Source: Eucalyptus grandis (lineage: Eukaryota > Streptophyta > Magnoliopsida > Myrtales > Myrtaceae). From it: a DNA stretch of 64,000 nucleotides. The stretch is taken from positions 4,889,398-4,953,397 of the forward strand of contig NC_052618.1 in assembly GCF_016545825.1 (NCBI RefSeq). The letters are read 5' to 3'. The position numbers and the translations under genes are program-made. Positions 24,362 to 35,318 of this stretch are shown here, piece by piece; the first letter of the stretch is position 1; every line of letters begins with the position of its first letter. The notes below the pieces were generated by a model that was not told the DNA's origin, made no database searches, and saw only the letters and a list, made by a program, of their open reading frames with translations.

Positions 24362-24968
24362 TCATTATTACTTATCCATATAAAGGTCATCCACATCTAC
24401 AGATAAATTAAATAATTCTGTCTTGGGGAATGATTGACCACATGCAGGAAATAACTAGTTACTTGTCCATTGATACTTATATTTTTCATATAAAGAGGTA
24501 CCAGTTGCTTTTTTTTTTTTTTTCTCTTGCAGTTAGTTACTAATCACATGTTTTATAGCCGGTAAGGCTATGGGTTGCCGATGAAAAGACTCTTCTGTAG
24601 CTGTTGCTTATTTAGCAGCGCGGCTAGTTTCTCTAAGAGACTCAACTCACCGTTCTAATAACAGTGAGGGACAATACTTGGTAAATGGGAAGCTAGCTTC
24701 TAATCGATTCTGCTGGGAAAGTAGAATTAGAAGTTCTATCTTGTCCGTGCCAACATTCTAATGTCCATGTCGATTGCTTTTAGCAAAATCAAACCCACAG
24801 GGACGAAATTCTTCAAGTGCAGATCTCCTATTCCACTATTTATCATTACATCAACCGACCTGAAGATGGCCATTCAAGCCCTGCCCAGTCATTCTTTATC
24901 TCTCGGTCATCTCTTTGAACGGCAGAAAAAAGAAACGGGGCCAAGAAGAAACTTAGGGGGTGCAAAAT
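24362..24968. other. Intergenic stretch, no gene seen
   Basis: No recognisable coding frame. A poly(T) run occurs at about 24509-24523. Confidence 0.5.
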
Positions 24969-25735
24969 TTCTATTCCAGAAATAGTTTTTCTGTTCCGTA
25001 CTGTTTACGGAAGAGAAATCTGTTTGATAAACCTATTCGTTTTTCTATTTCTAGAATATATTTATATTCCAGAAATATGTTTGGAAAAGAAATCGAAACT
25101 AAAATTTTATACTTCGATTTACGAAGAGAAATCATAAATAATTTCTCTCACTAAACCCTAATTTCGGTGAGTCCTCCTCCTCGTCTCCTCTACGTCTTTG
25201 CCTCCTCCTCTTCCTTCGCCTCTCCTCATTTTATTAAAAATAAAAATAAATATATTCATTTTATTCATTTAAAAATAAAAATAAATTTATTTTTATTTTT
25301 CATTTTATTTTAGTTTATTAAAAATAAATTTATTAAATTTATTAGAAATAATTTATTTATGATAAATAAAAATAAATTATTTTTATTAAAAATAAATTTA
25401 TTATTATTTGCCTTGAGTGTTTTGCCAAATCAATTTTTTATTCATTTTAAAATAAATTTATTCATAAAATAAAATAAAATTTATTTTTATATTTTAATTT
25501 TAAAATAAAATGATATTTTTTATTTTAAAATAAAATGATATTTTTATTTTATTTTATTCATTATTTTTTTTGTTACTAAATCATTTTTATTTTTATATTA
25601 AAGGTCGTCGGCCGCCACCGCCGTCCGAAAGGAAGAAATTTCGTGTCGTTATCAAACGGTTATTTTGCTTAGAAACTCTTCTAAAAATAGAAATAGAAAA
25701 ATCTATTTACTGTTAGAAATAATTTCGGAATATAA
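24969..25735. mobile_element. Possible foldback/TIR element, AT-rich
   Basis: The left part starts ATTCCAGAAATAG. The right end on the opposite strand starts ATTCCGAAATTATTTC. The motif GTTTGATAA near 25020 has its inverse TTATCAAAC near 25655. The interior is almost entirely AAATAAAATTTATTTTTA-type low complexity with a short GC-rich patch at 25605-25630. I cannot define a target duplication, so the boundaries are approximate. Confidence 0.35.
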
Positions 25736-25818
25736 TGGTTGTCATGCGCGCCCTTATAGACCACGAGAAAAGCCAAGTACAACACGCCATTAGGTAGGCG
25801 GGAGTTGTCAAAGTTTAA

Positions 25819-28533
25819 TTAACGATTTTTCGATACAATAGTCATTAAATAATGAAGTTCCCACGACTTGTCGGGCAGTTCCAACAGTAGGAATCGCACT
25901 GCGCACACGCGCAAGTTAAGGGATGTCACATGTGTCAATTGGGACGAAAATACTGTCCAAGTGATCGGCTTATGGCCGTGCCATTTCAAGTCCTCCCACC
26001 AACTCCTCTCCCCCCTGATTTTCTTCAAATGCTCACTAGAAACTTCATCAGTTGAAAGAGACTTGAGACTCGGGCGGTCATAAAAACTCAATCTTTCTAA
26101 GTGCAATCCATAGCCCACAGGATATGTTGGAAAGTTTAGGTACGTAATGGAGAGACAACTTCTTCAAAATAGGGAGGAAATAAGATGTCTCACAGACTTT
26201 GCCAGTAGAAGTTTGGCGAGGTAATTAGGCTTTTGATGGTCAAGCGGGTCCTCAGCGTGACCTCTTCCAAGTTGTTGAGATTATCATGTCGCTTGAGAAA
26301 TTAACTGTCAACTCGGGGCATTTACACAATGTCAACAACTTGAGAGAAGATAAACATCCCTTCTGCATTGAGCCTTTCCAAATGGTTCTCAAGTTTCTCA
26401 TGTAATACACATACAAAAACTCTAGCGATTCAAGACAGAAGCTTTTGCAGTGAGATTCAGTTAAAGCCTCTTGATGAAGGGTATCAGATGCATCCACTAA
26501 GCTCATTACACTCCCCAGAACACACCACTTGAGTTGGTCCATGCTATCCATCCCTAGTTCAGACAGCTTCTTAAGATTAGCATGCCTTTCTAAGAAAAAA
26601 AAAGCATCGATTGTTGCAAGATGTCCTTAATATCCATGAATACACCATCACCATTTGTGTACCTCAAGAATCGGTTGCCTTGTTCCAACTCGAATTCAAT
26701 ATCCGAAGGTAGCCGATTCATGATGCGGCTAGCATGATTACCAACACAAATTCTGAATTGAGCTAAAGATGGATGCTCCATTGATTTCCTTAGCTGATTA
26801 AAGCGCCTCAAAAATTCCAATGTAGGAAAGGAGAACTTGAAAGTGCTTAACCTTTTCAAGTTGCAAACTTGAATAAAACACTTCAGCACATGTATCCCAC
26901 CATTCAGCATTGGCATCCACATCAAGATTCAGTTCTTCCAAGTGTAACAGAGAAGATATTACCCCATGAGGAATCACTGTTTTTAGAGTCACTAAAAGGT
27001 TGGTTCAAATTGAGATCCCCAAACAAGTCAGATTAATTAAACATTCAATTTCCCAGGAAGATACTTAATCTTCGTCCCCTCAAGATCAAATACCTCCAGC
27101 CGCTTGAGCCCTGCAATTGTTGGCGATATCGATCTCAAAAGGACACAATCATTCAAGAAGAGTCTTTTGAGGCTGACAAGTTGAGATATGAACTCCGGCA
27201 AGCACCGAATGCGGGTTCTAGATAGATTCAATACTTCTAGAGCAGCATCGATTGAAAAATGAAGAAGAAAGCTTTCTCAGCTTGTAATTTCTTTGCAGAT
27301 ATAACAACGAAAGTGAAGGGCACCTTGGTTCCTTTGGTAGCTCGAAAATTGCGGTATGCATCAAACACATCTCTTTTGCACTCTCCCATTCCTCAACCTC
27401 TGGTGGCTCTATCAAATCCAAGCCACCCGCATCGAAACACACGATTTTCCTCGGGCTAAAATATTAAGTTCACTAATATATCCTAATCCCGGGTCCGGAA
27501 ACTTCACAAATTGCCGATTCTCATCAACTTCGAAAGGCTCGCATTGACAAGATTTTTTAGGACTTTTTGGCCTTCATCATGGGCGTCTACGATACCATCC
27601 CCACGACCCATAGGCCTATGGCAGACTCAGATGCAATCTCATGGTAATTGTTACAAAGAGCAAGATTTTTCAAGCATCTTCTAGTTTTATCATCTTCTAG
27701 TTGGTCAATGCAGAATCTTAATACATTAACCATAAGAGCTTCTATACCTGTTTCATGACTTGTAGGTCGAACATTCAGTCTTTCAAGCGCACGTTTCCAG
27801 ATTAAAATGTCATCAACATTTTGCAGTGCCCTTGCCACTAGAATAACAACATGTGAATATGGCCTGCACATCCTAACTATTTCTCTAGCTAGGGCTTTTT
27901 TAGAATAATAAACAACTTCACCCACATTCTGGCAAAATAATTCGCACAGCAACAGATCATCCAAGCATATTTTCTTATCCACTTGGATTTCATCACAATT
28001 GTCCTGATCCAGTCACAAAGACTATCTTGCTACCAACTGGTGGTGTTGCTTCAGGAATCCTCAATGTCTCTAGCTTCATGCGTTGGTTAACGCCAACAAG
28101 AATGAGCAAAAACTTGAGGCCTTCCAATGCATTCACCACTGAATGTGGGATATCAACTGCATTGGCTTCAGTTAAATCAGAAGATATTTGTCCAGCAATC
28201 TCCTTTTGCACATTTTCCATGTTGCAGTTCAGAGGAACAGTAACACAGATGACTCTATCAAATAGATTTTTCAAAATTGCAGATTCCTTCAAAGCTTCAA
28301 TGACAATAGCTTTTCCAACCTCGTTTCTGCCATATATTCCAATTTTTTCAATGCTAGATTTTTTTATGGACTTAATGAGATGGTTGACTATAGAGTCATA
28401 TTTAATTGCACCCCATCCTTCTGATGGTCTCCCTTCTTGCTTTCCACAGCCGCCTAACATATCAATTGAGGCATCGGTATCATCCGAAGAAGCATGTGAA
28501 GAACTTTCTTTTTCATCTTCGGTATGTGCATAA
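25819..28533 (-). pseudogene. NLR copy 2: NB-ARC and LRR part, At4g27190-like, frameshifted
   Basis: On the minus strand, 28460-27993 encodes a degenerate NB-ARC. The P-loop is GIYGRNEVGKA (28340-28308) where GxGGxGKTT is expected. RNBS-A reads NLFDRVICVTVP, kinase-2 reads LLILVGVN where LLVLDDVW is expected, and RNBS-B reads GSKIVFVTGS. A one-base shift near 28000 leads to 27982-27587, with the GLPLA-region equivalent CRPYSHVVILVARAL and WKRALERLN. LRRs follow in broken frames at 27442-27218, 27231-37 (LSRTRIRCLPEFISQLVSLK), 26992-26590 and 26551-26252. The tail IRGERSWWEDLKWHG (about 26020) is typical of At4g27190/At4g27220-like proteins. These normally act as intracellular immune receptors that switch by ATP/ADP exchange. 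Frameshifts here and in the upstream exon make this a pseudogene unless they are assembly errors. Confidence 0.8.
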
Positions 28534-29118
28534 CATCGTTATATTTTGGACTGGCTTCCATCCTTGCCTTTTTAACACCAACTTCATATTCCGGTCCCAA
28601 GCAATATGAATCAACTTCAGATTCTTGTTCTGAGGAATATGAATGAACTTTGTCAGAAGCAGTGTCTTCGTTTACTTCTGAGGAAAATGGTTCAACCTCT
28701 GGTTCTGCAGTGTTCTGCATTTGAAAAACTGCACTTTCCAATGTTTCTCTCCTATAATATTCTGGACTTGCTCTAATCTTCATCTTCTTATCCATGTCTT
28801 CAGATTCTGATTCTGAGCAGTGTGAACCAAATTCCAATTCTGAGTGTGATGAATACCAATGAAGTTTTCCCAAAGCAGGATGAGGATCGGCATCCTTTTT
28901 CATCATCCAGGGAAATAGTTCAGTATCTGTATCTCGAGTGCTTTGCATTGGCACAAAATCACTTTCTGCTCTTTGCTTCTGCATGGCTACTAGTTTTGCC
29001 ACTACACTTGACCCCATCGCATTTTCTTCATTTTTCAGATCACTCAATAGTAATCCTTCATTCATGACATAGCCTGCCCTTGTGTGAAGCAAATCACTCC
29101 CCAGTAATGGCTTGAGTT
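28533..29118 (-). pseudogene. NLR copy 2: first repeat unit fused to an acidic two-fold-repeat exon (unit 0)
   Basis: The exon starts after an AG at 29119-29120 (acceptor TTTCTATACAG) and opens with the same module as units 1-6 (GYVMNEGLLLSDLKNEEN, then ESDFVPMQSTRDTDTELFP). Where the other units have a GT donor, this one reads straight on into about 115 acidic, Ser-rich residues. Inside it, a segment from ESDFVPMQSTRDTDTELF to IRASPEY is followed by a weaker copy running from ESAVFQMQNTAEPEVEPF to MEASPKY, each about 70 residues. A one-base shift near 28530 separates this exon from the NB-ARC frame, which continues in the acidic, Ser-rich DEKESSSHASSDDTD. No known domain is recognisable. Confidence 0.7.
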
Positions 29119-29693
29119 CTGTATAGAAACAAATTCATGAGGCAAAGGCACAATCATTATCATAATCTGCCCTGGGATGTATAATACTTTTCTTTCCACA
29201 ATTTATCAAACACATTTTATGATAATGCAGCTGCACTTATCTATGTGGATAGCTTGAAAACAGAAAGCCAAATTCAGTTCCTTTCTTCACCATAAATGAA
29301 ATCACTTGGTCACACCATTTATTGACTTTGGATAGTTCAGAGGGAAGCCTGTTTTAGCCCAAAATAAATCCTGATACACAAGAAGTGCTTCTTTGGAAAG
29401 AGCAGCACTTCTAGACTTTATGCTATCTACAAAAATAATTTGATGCATATATAAATGCAATTGTATTGACAGAAGCATCGAGATAGCGATCTCGCAAGCA
29501 CAGAAAAACTCACCTCTTCAGTTACCTTCAGCTTAGCAATATGCTATTGTCTAAACAAACAGTACTAGAAAAATCATCATTTAGGACAACCCAAGGTTAA
29601 AATTGAATGGGCTAAGGTTATATCAGTGTCATGTTGAATATCTTCTCCCCAAATCATTTAACATGTAATGAATCTTTGAAGAATAAAATCTAC

Positions 29694-29930
29694 CTTTTTT
29701 ATGTTCAGCAGCACAAGAAAAGGGAAATGGTTCAGTCTCTGTATCTCGAGTGCTTTGCATTGGAAAAAAATCACTTTCTGCACTATGCTTCTGCATGGTT
29801 ACTGGTTTTTCTGCTTCACTTGACATTGTCACATTTTCTTCTTCTTTCAGATCACTCAGCAGAGATCCTTTGTTCGTTACATAGCCTACCTTCGCGTGAA
29901 GCAAATCCATCCCAAATAATTGCATGAGTT
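29694..29930 (-). CDS. Repeat exon unit 1, open, 237 bp
   Basis: Minus-strand exon bounded by acceptor TTCTATATAG and donor AAAAAG|GTAGAT. It is open throughout in the array frame and encodes DLLHAKVGYVTNKGSLLSDL, then ESDFFPMQSTRDTETEPF. It starts with two bases and ends with one base of split codons, so it is phase 1 at both ends. It is an internal exon, not a standalone gene. Its role is unknown. Confidence 0.6.
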
Positions 29931-30506
29931 CTATATAGAAACATATTCATGAGACAAAGGCACAATCATTATCATAATCTAACCCAGGATATATAAACTT
30001 TTCTTTCCACAATTTATCAAACACATCTCATGATAATGCAGCTACACTTATCTAAGTGGATAACTTGAAAACAGAAAGCCAAAGTCAGTTCCTTTCTTCA
30101 CCATAAGCGAAATCATTTGGTCACCCCATTTATTGACTTTGGAACAGTTCAGAGAGAAAGAGCCCTTTTTTGCAAAATAAATCCTGATACACAAAGTGCT
30201 TCTTTGGAAATAGCAGCACTTCTAGACTATATGCCATCTATAATAGTAATTTGATGCATATATAAATGCAATTTTATTGATGGAAGCATCAAGATGGCAA
30301 TCTCACAAGCATAGAAAAGCTCTCTTCCCTTTAGTCACCTTCAGCTCAGCAATATGCTATTGTCTAAACAAAGAGTACTAGAAAAATCCTCCTTTAGGAC
30401 AAACAAAGGTTGAAATTGAATGGGCTAAGTTTGTATCAGTGTCATGTTGCAAACCTTCTCCCCAAATCACTTAACAAGTAATGATTCTTTGAAGAATAAA
30501 TGCTAC

Positions 30507-30743
30507 CTTTCTGATCTTCAGCATCATCAGAATAGGGAAACAGTTCAGTCTTTGTATCTCAAGTGCTTTGCATTGGCACAAAATCACTTTCTGCTCTATG
30601 CTTCTGCATGGCTACTAGTTTTTCCGCTTCACTTGACACCGTTGCATTTTCTTCTTCTTTCACATTACTCAGCAGTGATATTTTATTTGTGACATAGCCT
30701 GCCTTTGTGCGAAGCCAATCCATCCCAAAGAGCGGCTTGAGTT
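30507..30743 (-). pseudogene. Repeat exon unit 2, 237 bp, one nonsense codon
   Basis: Same splice borders and phase as the other units. The conserved CGA (Arg in MQSTRD) is TGA at 30561-30559, a C-to-T change, in frame. Everything else in the exon is open. Skipping this exon would restore a readable transcript because both borders are phase 1. Confidence 0.65.
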
Positions 30744-31325
30744 CTGTATAGAAACAAATTCATGAGGCAAAGGCACAGTCATTATTCATAATCTACCCAG
30801 GCATATAAAAAACTTCTCTTTCTGCAATTTATCAAACACATTTCATGATAATATGGCTACACTTATCCAAGTGGACAACTTGAAAACAAAAAGCTAATTT
30901 CAGTTCCTTTCTTCACCATAAACGAAATCACTTGACCACCCCATTTATTGACTTTGGATCAATTCAGAGAGAAAGAACCCATTTTAACCCAAAATAAATC
31001 CCGATACACAAGAAGTGCTTCTTTGGAAATAGCAGCACTTCTAGACTTTATGCTATCTACAATAGTAATTTGATGCTCATATAAATGCAATTTTATTGAC
31101 AGAAGCATCAAGATAGCAATCTCGCAAGCACAGAAAAACTCTCATTCCTTCAGTCACCTTCAGCTCAGCAATATGCTATTGTCTAAACAAAGAGTACTAG
31201 AAAACTCATCTTTTAGGACAATCCAAGGTTGAAATTGAATGGGCTAAGGTTATATCAGTGTCACGTTGCAGATCTTCTCCCCAAGTCATTTAACATGTAA
31301 CGATTCTTTGAAGAATAAAAGCTAC

Positions 31326-31562
31326 CTTTCTAATCTTCAGCAGCATGAGAAGAGGTAAATAGTTCAATCTTTGTATCTTGAGTGCTTTGCATTGGCACAA
31401 AATCACTGTCTGCTCTTTGCTTCTGCATGGCTACTAGTTTTTCTGCTTCACTTGACACCATCACATTTTCTTCTTCTTTCAGATCACTCAGCAGTGATCC
31501 TTTGTTCATGACACAACCTTCTTTTGTGTGAAGCCAATCCATCCCAGAGAACGGCTTGAGTT
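31326..31562 (-). pseudogene. Repeat exon unit 3, 237 bp, one nonsense codon near its end
   Basis: Open until the second-last full codon, where CAG of the other units is TAG at 31332-31330. It encodes DWLHTKEGCVMNKGSLLSDL and ADSDFVPMQSTQDTKIELF. Donor GTAGC and acceptor ATACAG are kept. Confidence 0.65.
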
Positions 31563-32145
31563 CTGTATAGAAACAAATTCACGAGGCAAAGGCACAATCA
31601 TTATCATAATCTACCCCGGGATATATAAAACTTTTCTTTCCACAATTTATCAAACACATCTCATGATAATGCAGCTACACTTATCTAAGTGGATAGCTTG
31701 ATAACAGAAAGCCAAAGTCAGTTCTTTTCTTAAACATAAACAAAAAATCACTTGGTCACCCCATTCATTTACTTCGGATCAGTTCGGAGAGAAAGAGCTC
31801 TTTTTTGCCCAAAATAAATCCAGATACACAAGAAGTGCTCCTTTGGGAACAGCTGCACTTCTAGACTATGTGCTATCTAAAATAGTAATTTGATGCATAT
31901 ATAAATGCAATTTTATTGACAGAAGCATCAAGATAGTGATCTTGCAAGCATAGAAAAGCTCTCATCTCTTTAGTCACCTTCAGCTTAGCAATATGCTTTT
32001 GTCTAAACAAAGAGTACTAGAAAACTCATATTTTAGGACAAACAAAGGTTGAAATTGAATGGGCTAAGGTTATATCAGTGTCATGTTGCAAATCTTCTCC
32101 CCAAATAATTTAATGCGCAACTATTCTTTCAAGAATTAAAGCTAC

Positions 32146-32370
32146 CTTTCTGATCTTCAGCATCATGAGTAGAGGGAAACAGTTCAGGAGTGCTTTGCTT
32201 TGGCACCAAATCACTTTCTGCTTTATGCTTTTGCATGGTTACTAGTTTTTCTGATTCACTTGACACCATCGCATTTTCTTCTTCTTTCAAATCATGCAGC
32301 AGTGATTCTTTGTTTGTGACATAGCCTGCCTTTGTGTGAAGCCAATCCACCCCAAAGAACGGCTTGAGTT
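32146..32370 (-). CDS. Repeat exon unit 4, 225 bp, open
   Basis: Twelve bases shorter than the other units, an in-frame loss of four codons after KQST. Acceptor is ATATCAG, donor is GTAGC. It is open and encodes DWLHTKAGYVTNKESLLHDL, then AESDLVPKQSTPELFPS. That the only length change is a multiple of three suggests past coding constraint. Confidence 0.6.
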
Positions 32371-32942
32371 CTGATATAGAAGCAAATTCATGAGGCTAAG
32401 GCACAATCATTATTCATAATCTACCCCGGGATATATAAAACTTTTCTTTCTGCTATTTATCAAACACATTTCATGATAGTACCGCTACACTTATCTAAGT
32501 GGAAACTTGAAAACTGAAAGCCAAAGTCAGTTCCTTTCTTCACCATAAACAAAACCACTTGGTCACCCCATTTATTGACTTTAGATCAGCTCGGAAAGAA
32601 AGAGCCCTTTTTAGCCCAAAATTAATCCAGATACACAAGAAGTGCTCCTTTGGAAATAGCAACACGTTTAGACTATATGCTATCTATAATAGTAATTTGA
32701 TGCATATATAAATGCAATATTATTGATGGAAGCATTGAGGTAGCGAGCATAGAAAAGCTCTCATCTCTTTAGTCACCTTCAGCTTAGCAATATGCTATTG
32801 TCTAAACAAAGAATACTAGAAACCTCATCTTTTAGGAAAAACAAAGGTTGAAATTGAATGGGCTAAGGTTGTATCAGTGTCGTTGTAAACCTTCTCCCCA
32901 TATCACTTAACATGCAATGATTCTTTGAAGAATAAACGCTAC

Positions 32943-33179
32943 CTTTATGATCTTCAGCATCATCAGAAGAGGGAAACAGTTCAGTCTTTGTATCTCGAGT
33001 GCTTTGCATTGGCACAAAATCACTTTCTGCTCTATGCTTCTGCATGGCTACTAGTTTTTCCACTTCACTTGACACCGTCACATTTTCTTCTTCTTTCACA
33101 TTATGCAGCAGTGATCCTTTGTTCGTGACATAGCCTGCCTTTGTGTGAAGCCAATCCATCCCAAAGAACGGCTTGAGTT
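32943..33179 (-). CDS. Repeat exon unit 5, 237 bp, open
   Basis: Acceptor TTTCTATACAG, donor AAAG|GTAGCG. It is open and encodes DWLHTKAGYVTNKGSLLHNV, then ESDFVPMQSTRDTKTELF. Phase 1 at both ends. Confidence 0.6.
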
Positions 33180-33760
33180 CTGTATAGAAACAAATTCATG
33201 AGGCAAAGCCACGATCAATATTCATAATTTGCCCCAGGATATAAAAAAACTTTTCTTTCCGCAATTTATTAAACACATTTCATGATAGTACGACTGCACT
33301 TATCTAAGTGGACAACTTGAAAACAGAAAGCCAAAGTCAGTTCCTTTCTTCACCGTAAATGAAATCACTTGGTCACCCCATTTATTGACTTCGGATCGGT
33401 TCAGAGAGAAAGAGTCCATTTTAGCCCAAAATAAATCCCGATACACAAGAAGTGCTTCTTTGGAAATAGCAGCACTTCTAGACTTTATGCTATCTGCACT
33501 AGTAATTTGATGCATATATAAATGCAATTTTATTAACAGAAGCATTGAGATAGCGATCTCGCAAGCATAGAAAAACTCTAATTCCTTTAGTCACCTTCAT
33601 TTAGCAATATGCTACTGTCTAAACATAGAGTACTAGAAAACTCATCTTTTAGGACAAACCAAGGTTGAAATTGAATGGACTAAGGCTATGTCAGTGTCAT
33701 GTTGCAAATCTTCACCCAAATCATTCAACATGTAACGATTCTTTGAAGAATAAAAGTTAC

Positions 33761-33997
33761 CTTTCTGATCTTCAGCAGCATGAGAAGAGGGAAATAGTTC
33801 AGTCTTTGTATCTCGAGTGCTTTGCAATGGCACAAAATCACTTTCCGCTCTTTGCTTCTGCTTGGCTACTAGTTTTTCCACTTCACTTGACCGCACCGCA
33901 TTTTCTTCTTCTTTCACATCACTCAGCAGCGATCCTTTGTTCATGACATAGCCTGCCTTTGTGAGAAGCCAATCCATCCCAGAGAACGGCTTTAGTT
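33761..33997 (-). CDS. Repeat exon unit 6, 237 bp, open (most upstream)
   Basis: Acceptor TTTCTATACAG, donor AAAG|GTAACT. It is open and encodes DWLLTKAGYVMNKGSLLSDV, then ESDFVPLQSTRDTKTELF. It is the first unit in transcription order. No start-codon exon or coiled-coil exon can be found between it and 35500 on the minus strand. Confidence 0.6.
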
Positions 33998-34152
33998 CTG
34001 TATAGAAACAAATTTACGAGGTAAGGGCACAATCATTATTCATAATCTACCCCAGGATATATAGAAATTTTCTCTCCACAATTTATCAAACACATTTCAT
34101 GATAAAGCAGCTACACTTATCTAAGTGGACAACTTGACAGCAGAAAGGCAAA

Positions 34153-34192
34153 GTCAATTCCTTTGTTTTTTTTTGTCGGTCAATTCCTTTGT
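34153..34192. repeat. Tiny poly(T)-bearing insertion with target duplication
   Basis: GTCAATTCCTTTGTT occurs twice. Between the copies lie only a run of T and GTCG. The other units of the array have this site once. This is the footprint of an extremely 5'-truncated LINE or SINE insertion in minus orientation. Confidence 0.55.
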
Positions 34193-34845
34193 TCACCATA
34201 AACAAAATTACTTGGTCACCCCCATTTATCGACTTTAGTTCAGTTTTAGAGAGAGAGCCCGTTTTAGCCCAAAATAAATCCCACTATACAAGAAGTGCTT
34301 CTTTTGAAATGGCAGCACTTCTAGACTTTATACTATCTACAATAGTAATTGGATGCATGTATAAAAGCAACTTTATTGACAGAAGCATAGAGATAATGAT
34401 CTCGCAAGCGCAGTAAAAGCTCTCGTCTCTTTTTTCTCTATACAACACTAGGAGGTTGTAATTCTCAAATATTAATGGTAAATCGTATAGTTAAACCGTA
34501 AGTTTCCCAAAAAGAATGTGGAAATAGTGGTGCTTTAACATTTGGCCAGGACTTGATGAGTGTGCATATAGATTACTGTGTACACTTATCTACAATCCAT
34601 CGAAACCAACGACTTGAGAAAGTGTCGCCCGCAGGAATCCTGATCAAATATAGTGAAACCAGCGGATGGAAAGTGAGCTGGAGAAGTCAAATCTCTCTCC
34701 CAGTCTTTGTATTTTCTTTTTCCTACTTCTTTTGATCGAGAAAATCCGGTTAAAATATTTTCCTTTTTGCCATGAAAATCTTGATTCTTAGAGGTCAAAT
34801 GCAGGGTCAATTGGATTGCCATGCAATGATAACCTGATTGCACAC

Positions 34846-35309
34846 GGGGAAAATTACCAAAGTTGTTCTAAATCTATTGTAATTGTGCTAATTCAGTTTT
34901 AAACTTTTTAATTTGGCCAATTTAAGTCTTTTGAAAAATTGTTAATTTAATCTATTCATCCAATTTTGACTGGAAATCAATAACTTGGACGCCTCAATGG
35001 CCGGTGGCCCCCTGTCGACCCTAATAATTAAAAAGAAGAAGAAGAAGAAGATAAGAGAAAAAGAAAAGAAGATCAATAAAAAGTTCAGAGAAAATTCAAA
35101 AGATAAAATAAAAATTTTACAAAACTTTCACTCTTTGTTGCATAGGATTACCAACATCCAAGTTATAAATTTTTAGGGAAAACTGGCTATATGGACTTTG
35201 TATTGACAATTTGTCAAAACATTTAGAACTAAATTGACTAAAATAAAAAGTTCATGATTGAATTGATACAATTATAATAAATTTAGGATTTTTTTAGGGA
35301 TTTTTTTCT
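34846..35309. mobile_element. MULE-like MITE (464 bp)
   Basis: The left end GGGGAAAATTACCAAAG and the right end, read in reverse, align as long imperfect inverted repeats of about 60 bp. Both contain blocks resembling TCTAAAT-TATT-TAATTG and CTAATTCAGTTTTAAAC. The 9-bp flanks ATTGCACAC (34837-34845) and ATTGTATAT (35310-35318) differ only by three C/T transitions. A 9-bp duplication fits Mutator-like elements. The interior has a purine-rich AAGAAG tract. It is related to 38078-38755 and 45715-46529. Confidence 0.6.
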
Positions 35310-35318
35310 ATTGTATAT

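Larger units (their letters stand above)
28880..34425 (-). repeat. Tandem array of seven exon-plus-intron units, period about 813 bp
   Basis: Seven units share both exon and intron sequence. Their exon starts (minus strand) lie at 29118, 29930, 30743, 31562, 32370, 33179 and 33997, that is 808-819 bp apart. The landmark GGGCTAAGGTTATATCAGTG in the introns recurs with the same spacing. The array ends near 34425, where homology stops abruptly inside an intron segment. It arose by repeated unequal duplication of one exon with its flanking intron, upstream of the NB-ARC of copy 2. Confidence 0.9.

Noticed and set aside
28027..28533. Plus-strand 168-codon frame
   Set aside because: Antisense shadow of the NB-ARC and acidic exon.
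29170..29420. Possible conserved second exon in each intron of the array
   Set aside because: Stops and length differences in several units break the frame, so it is not maintained as coding.
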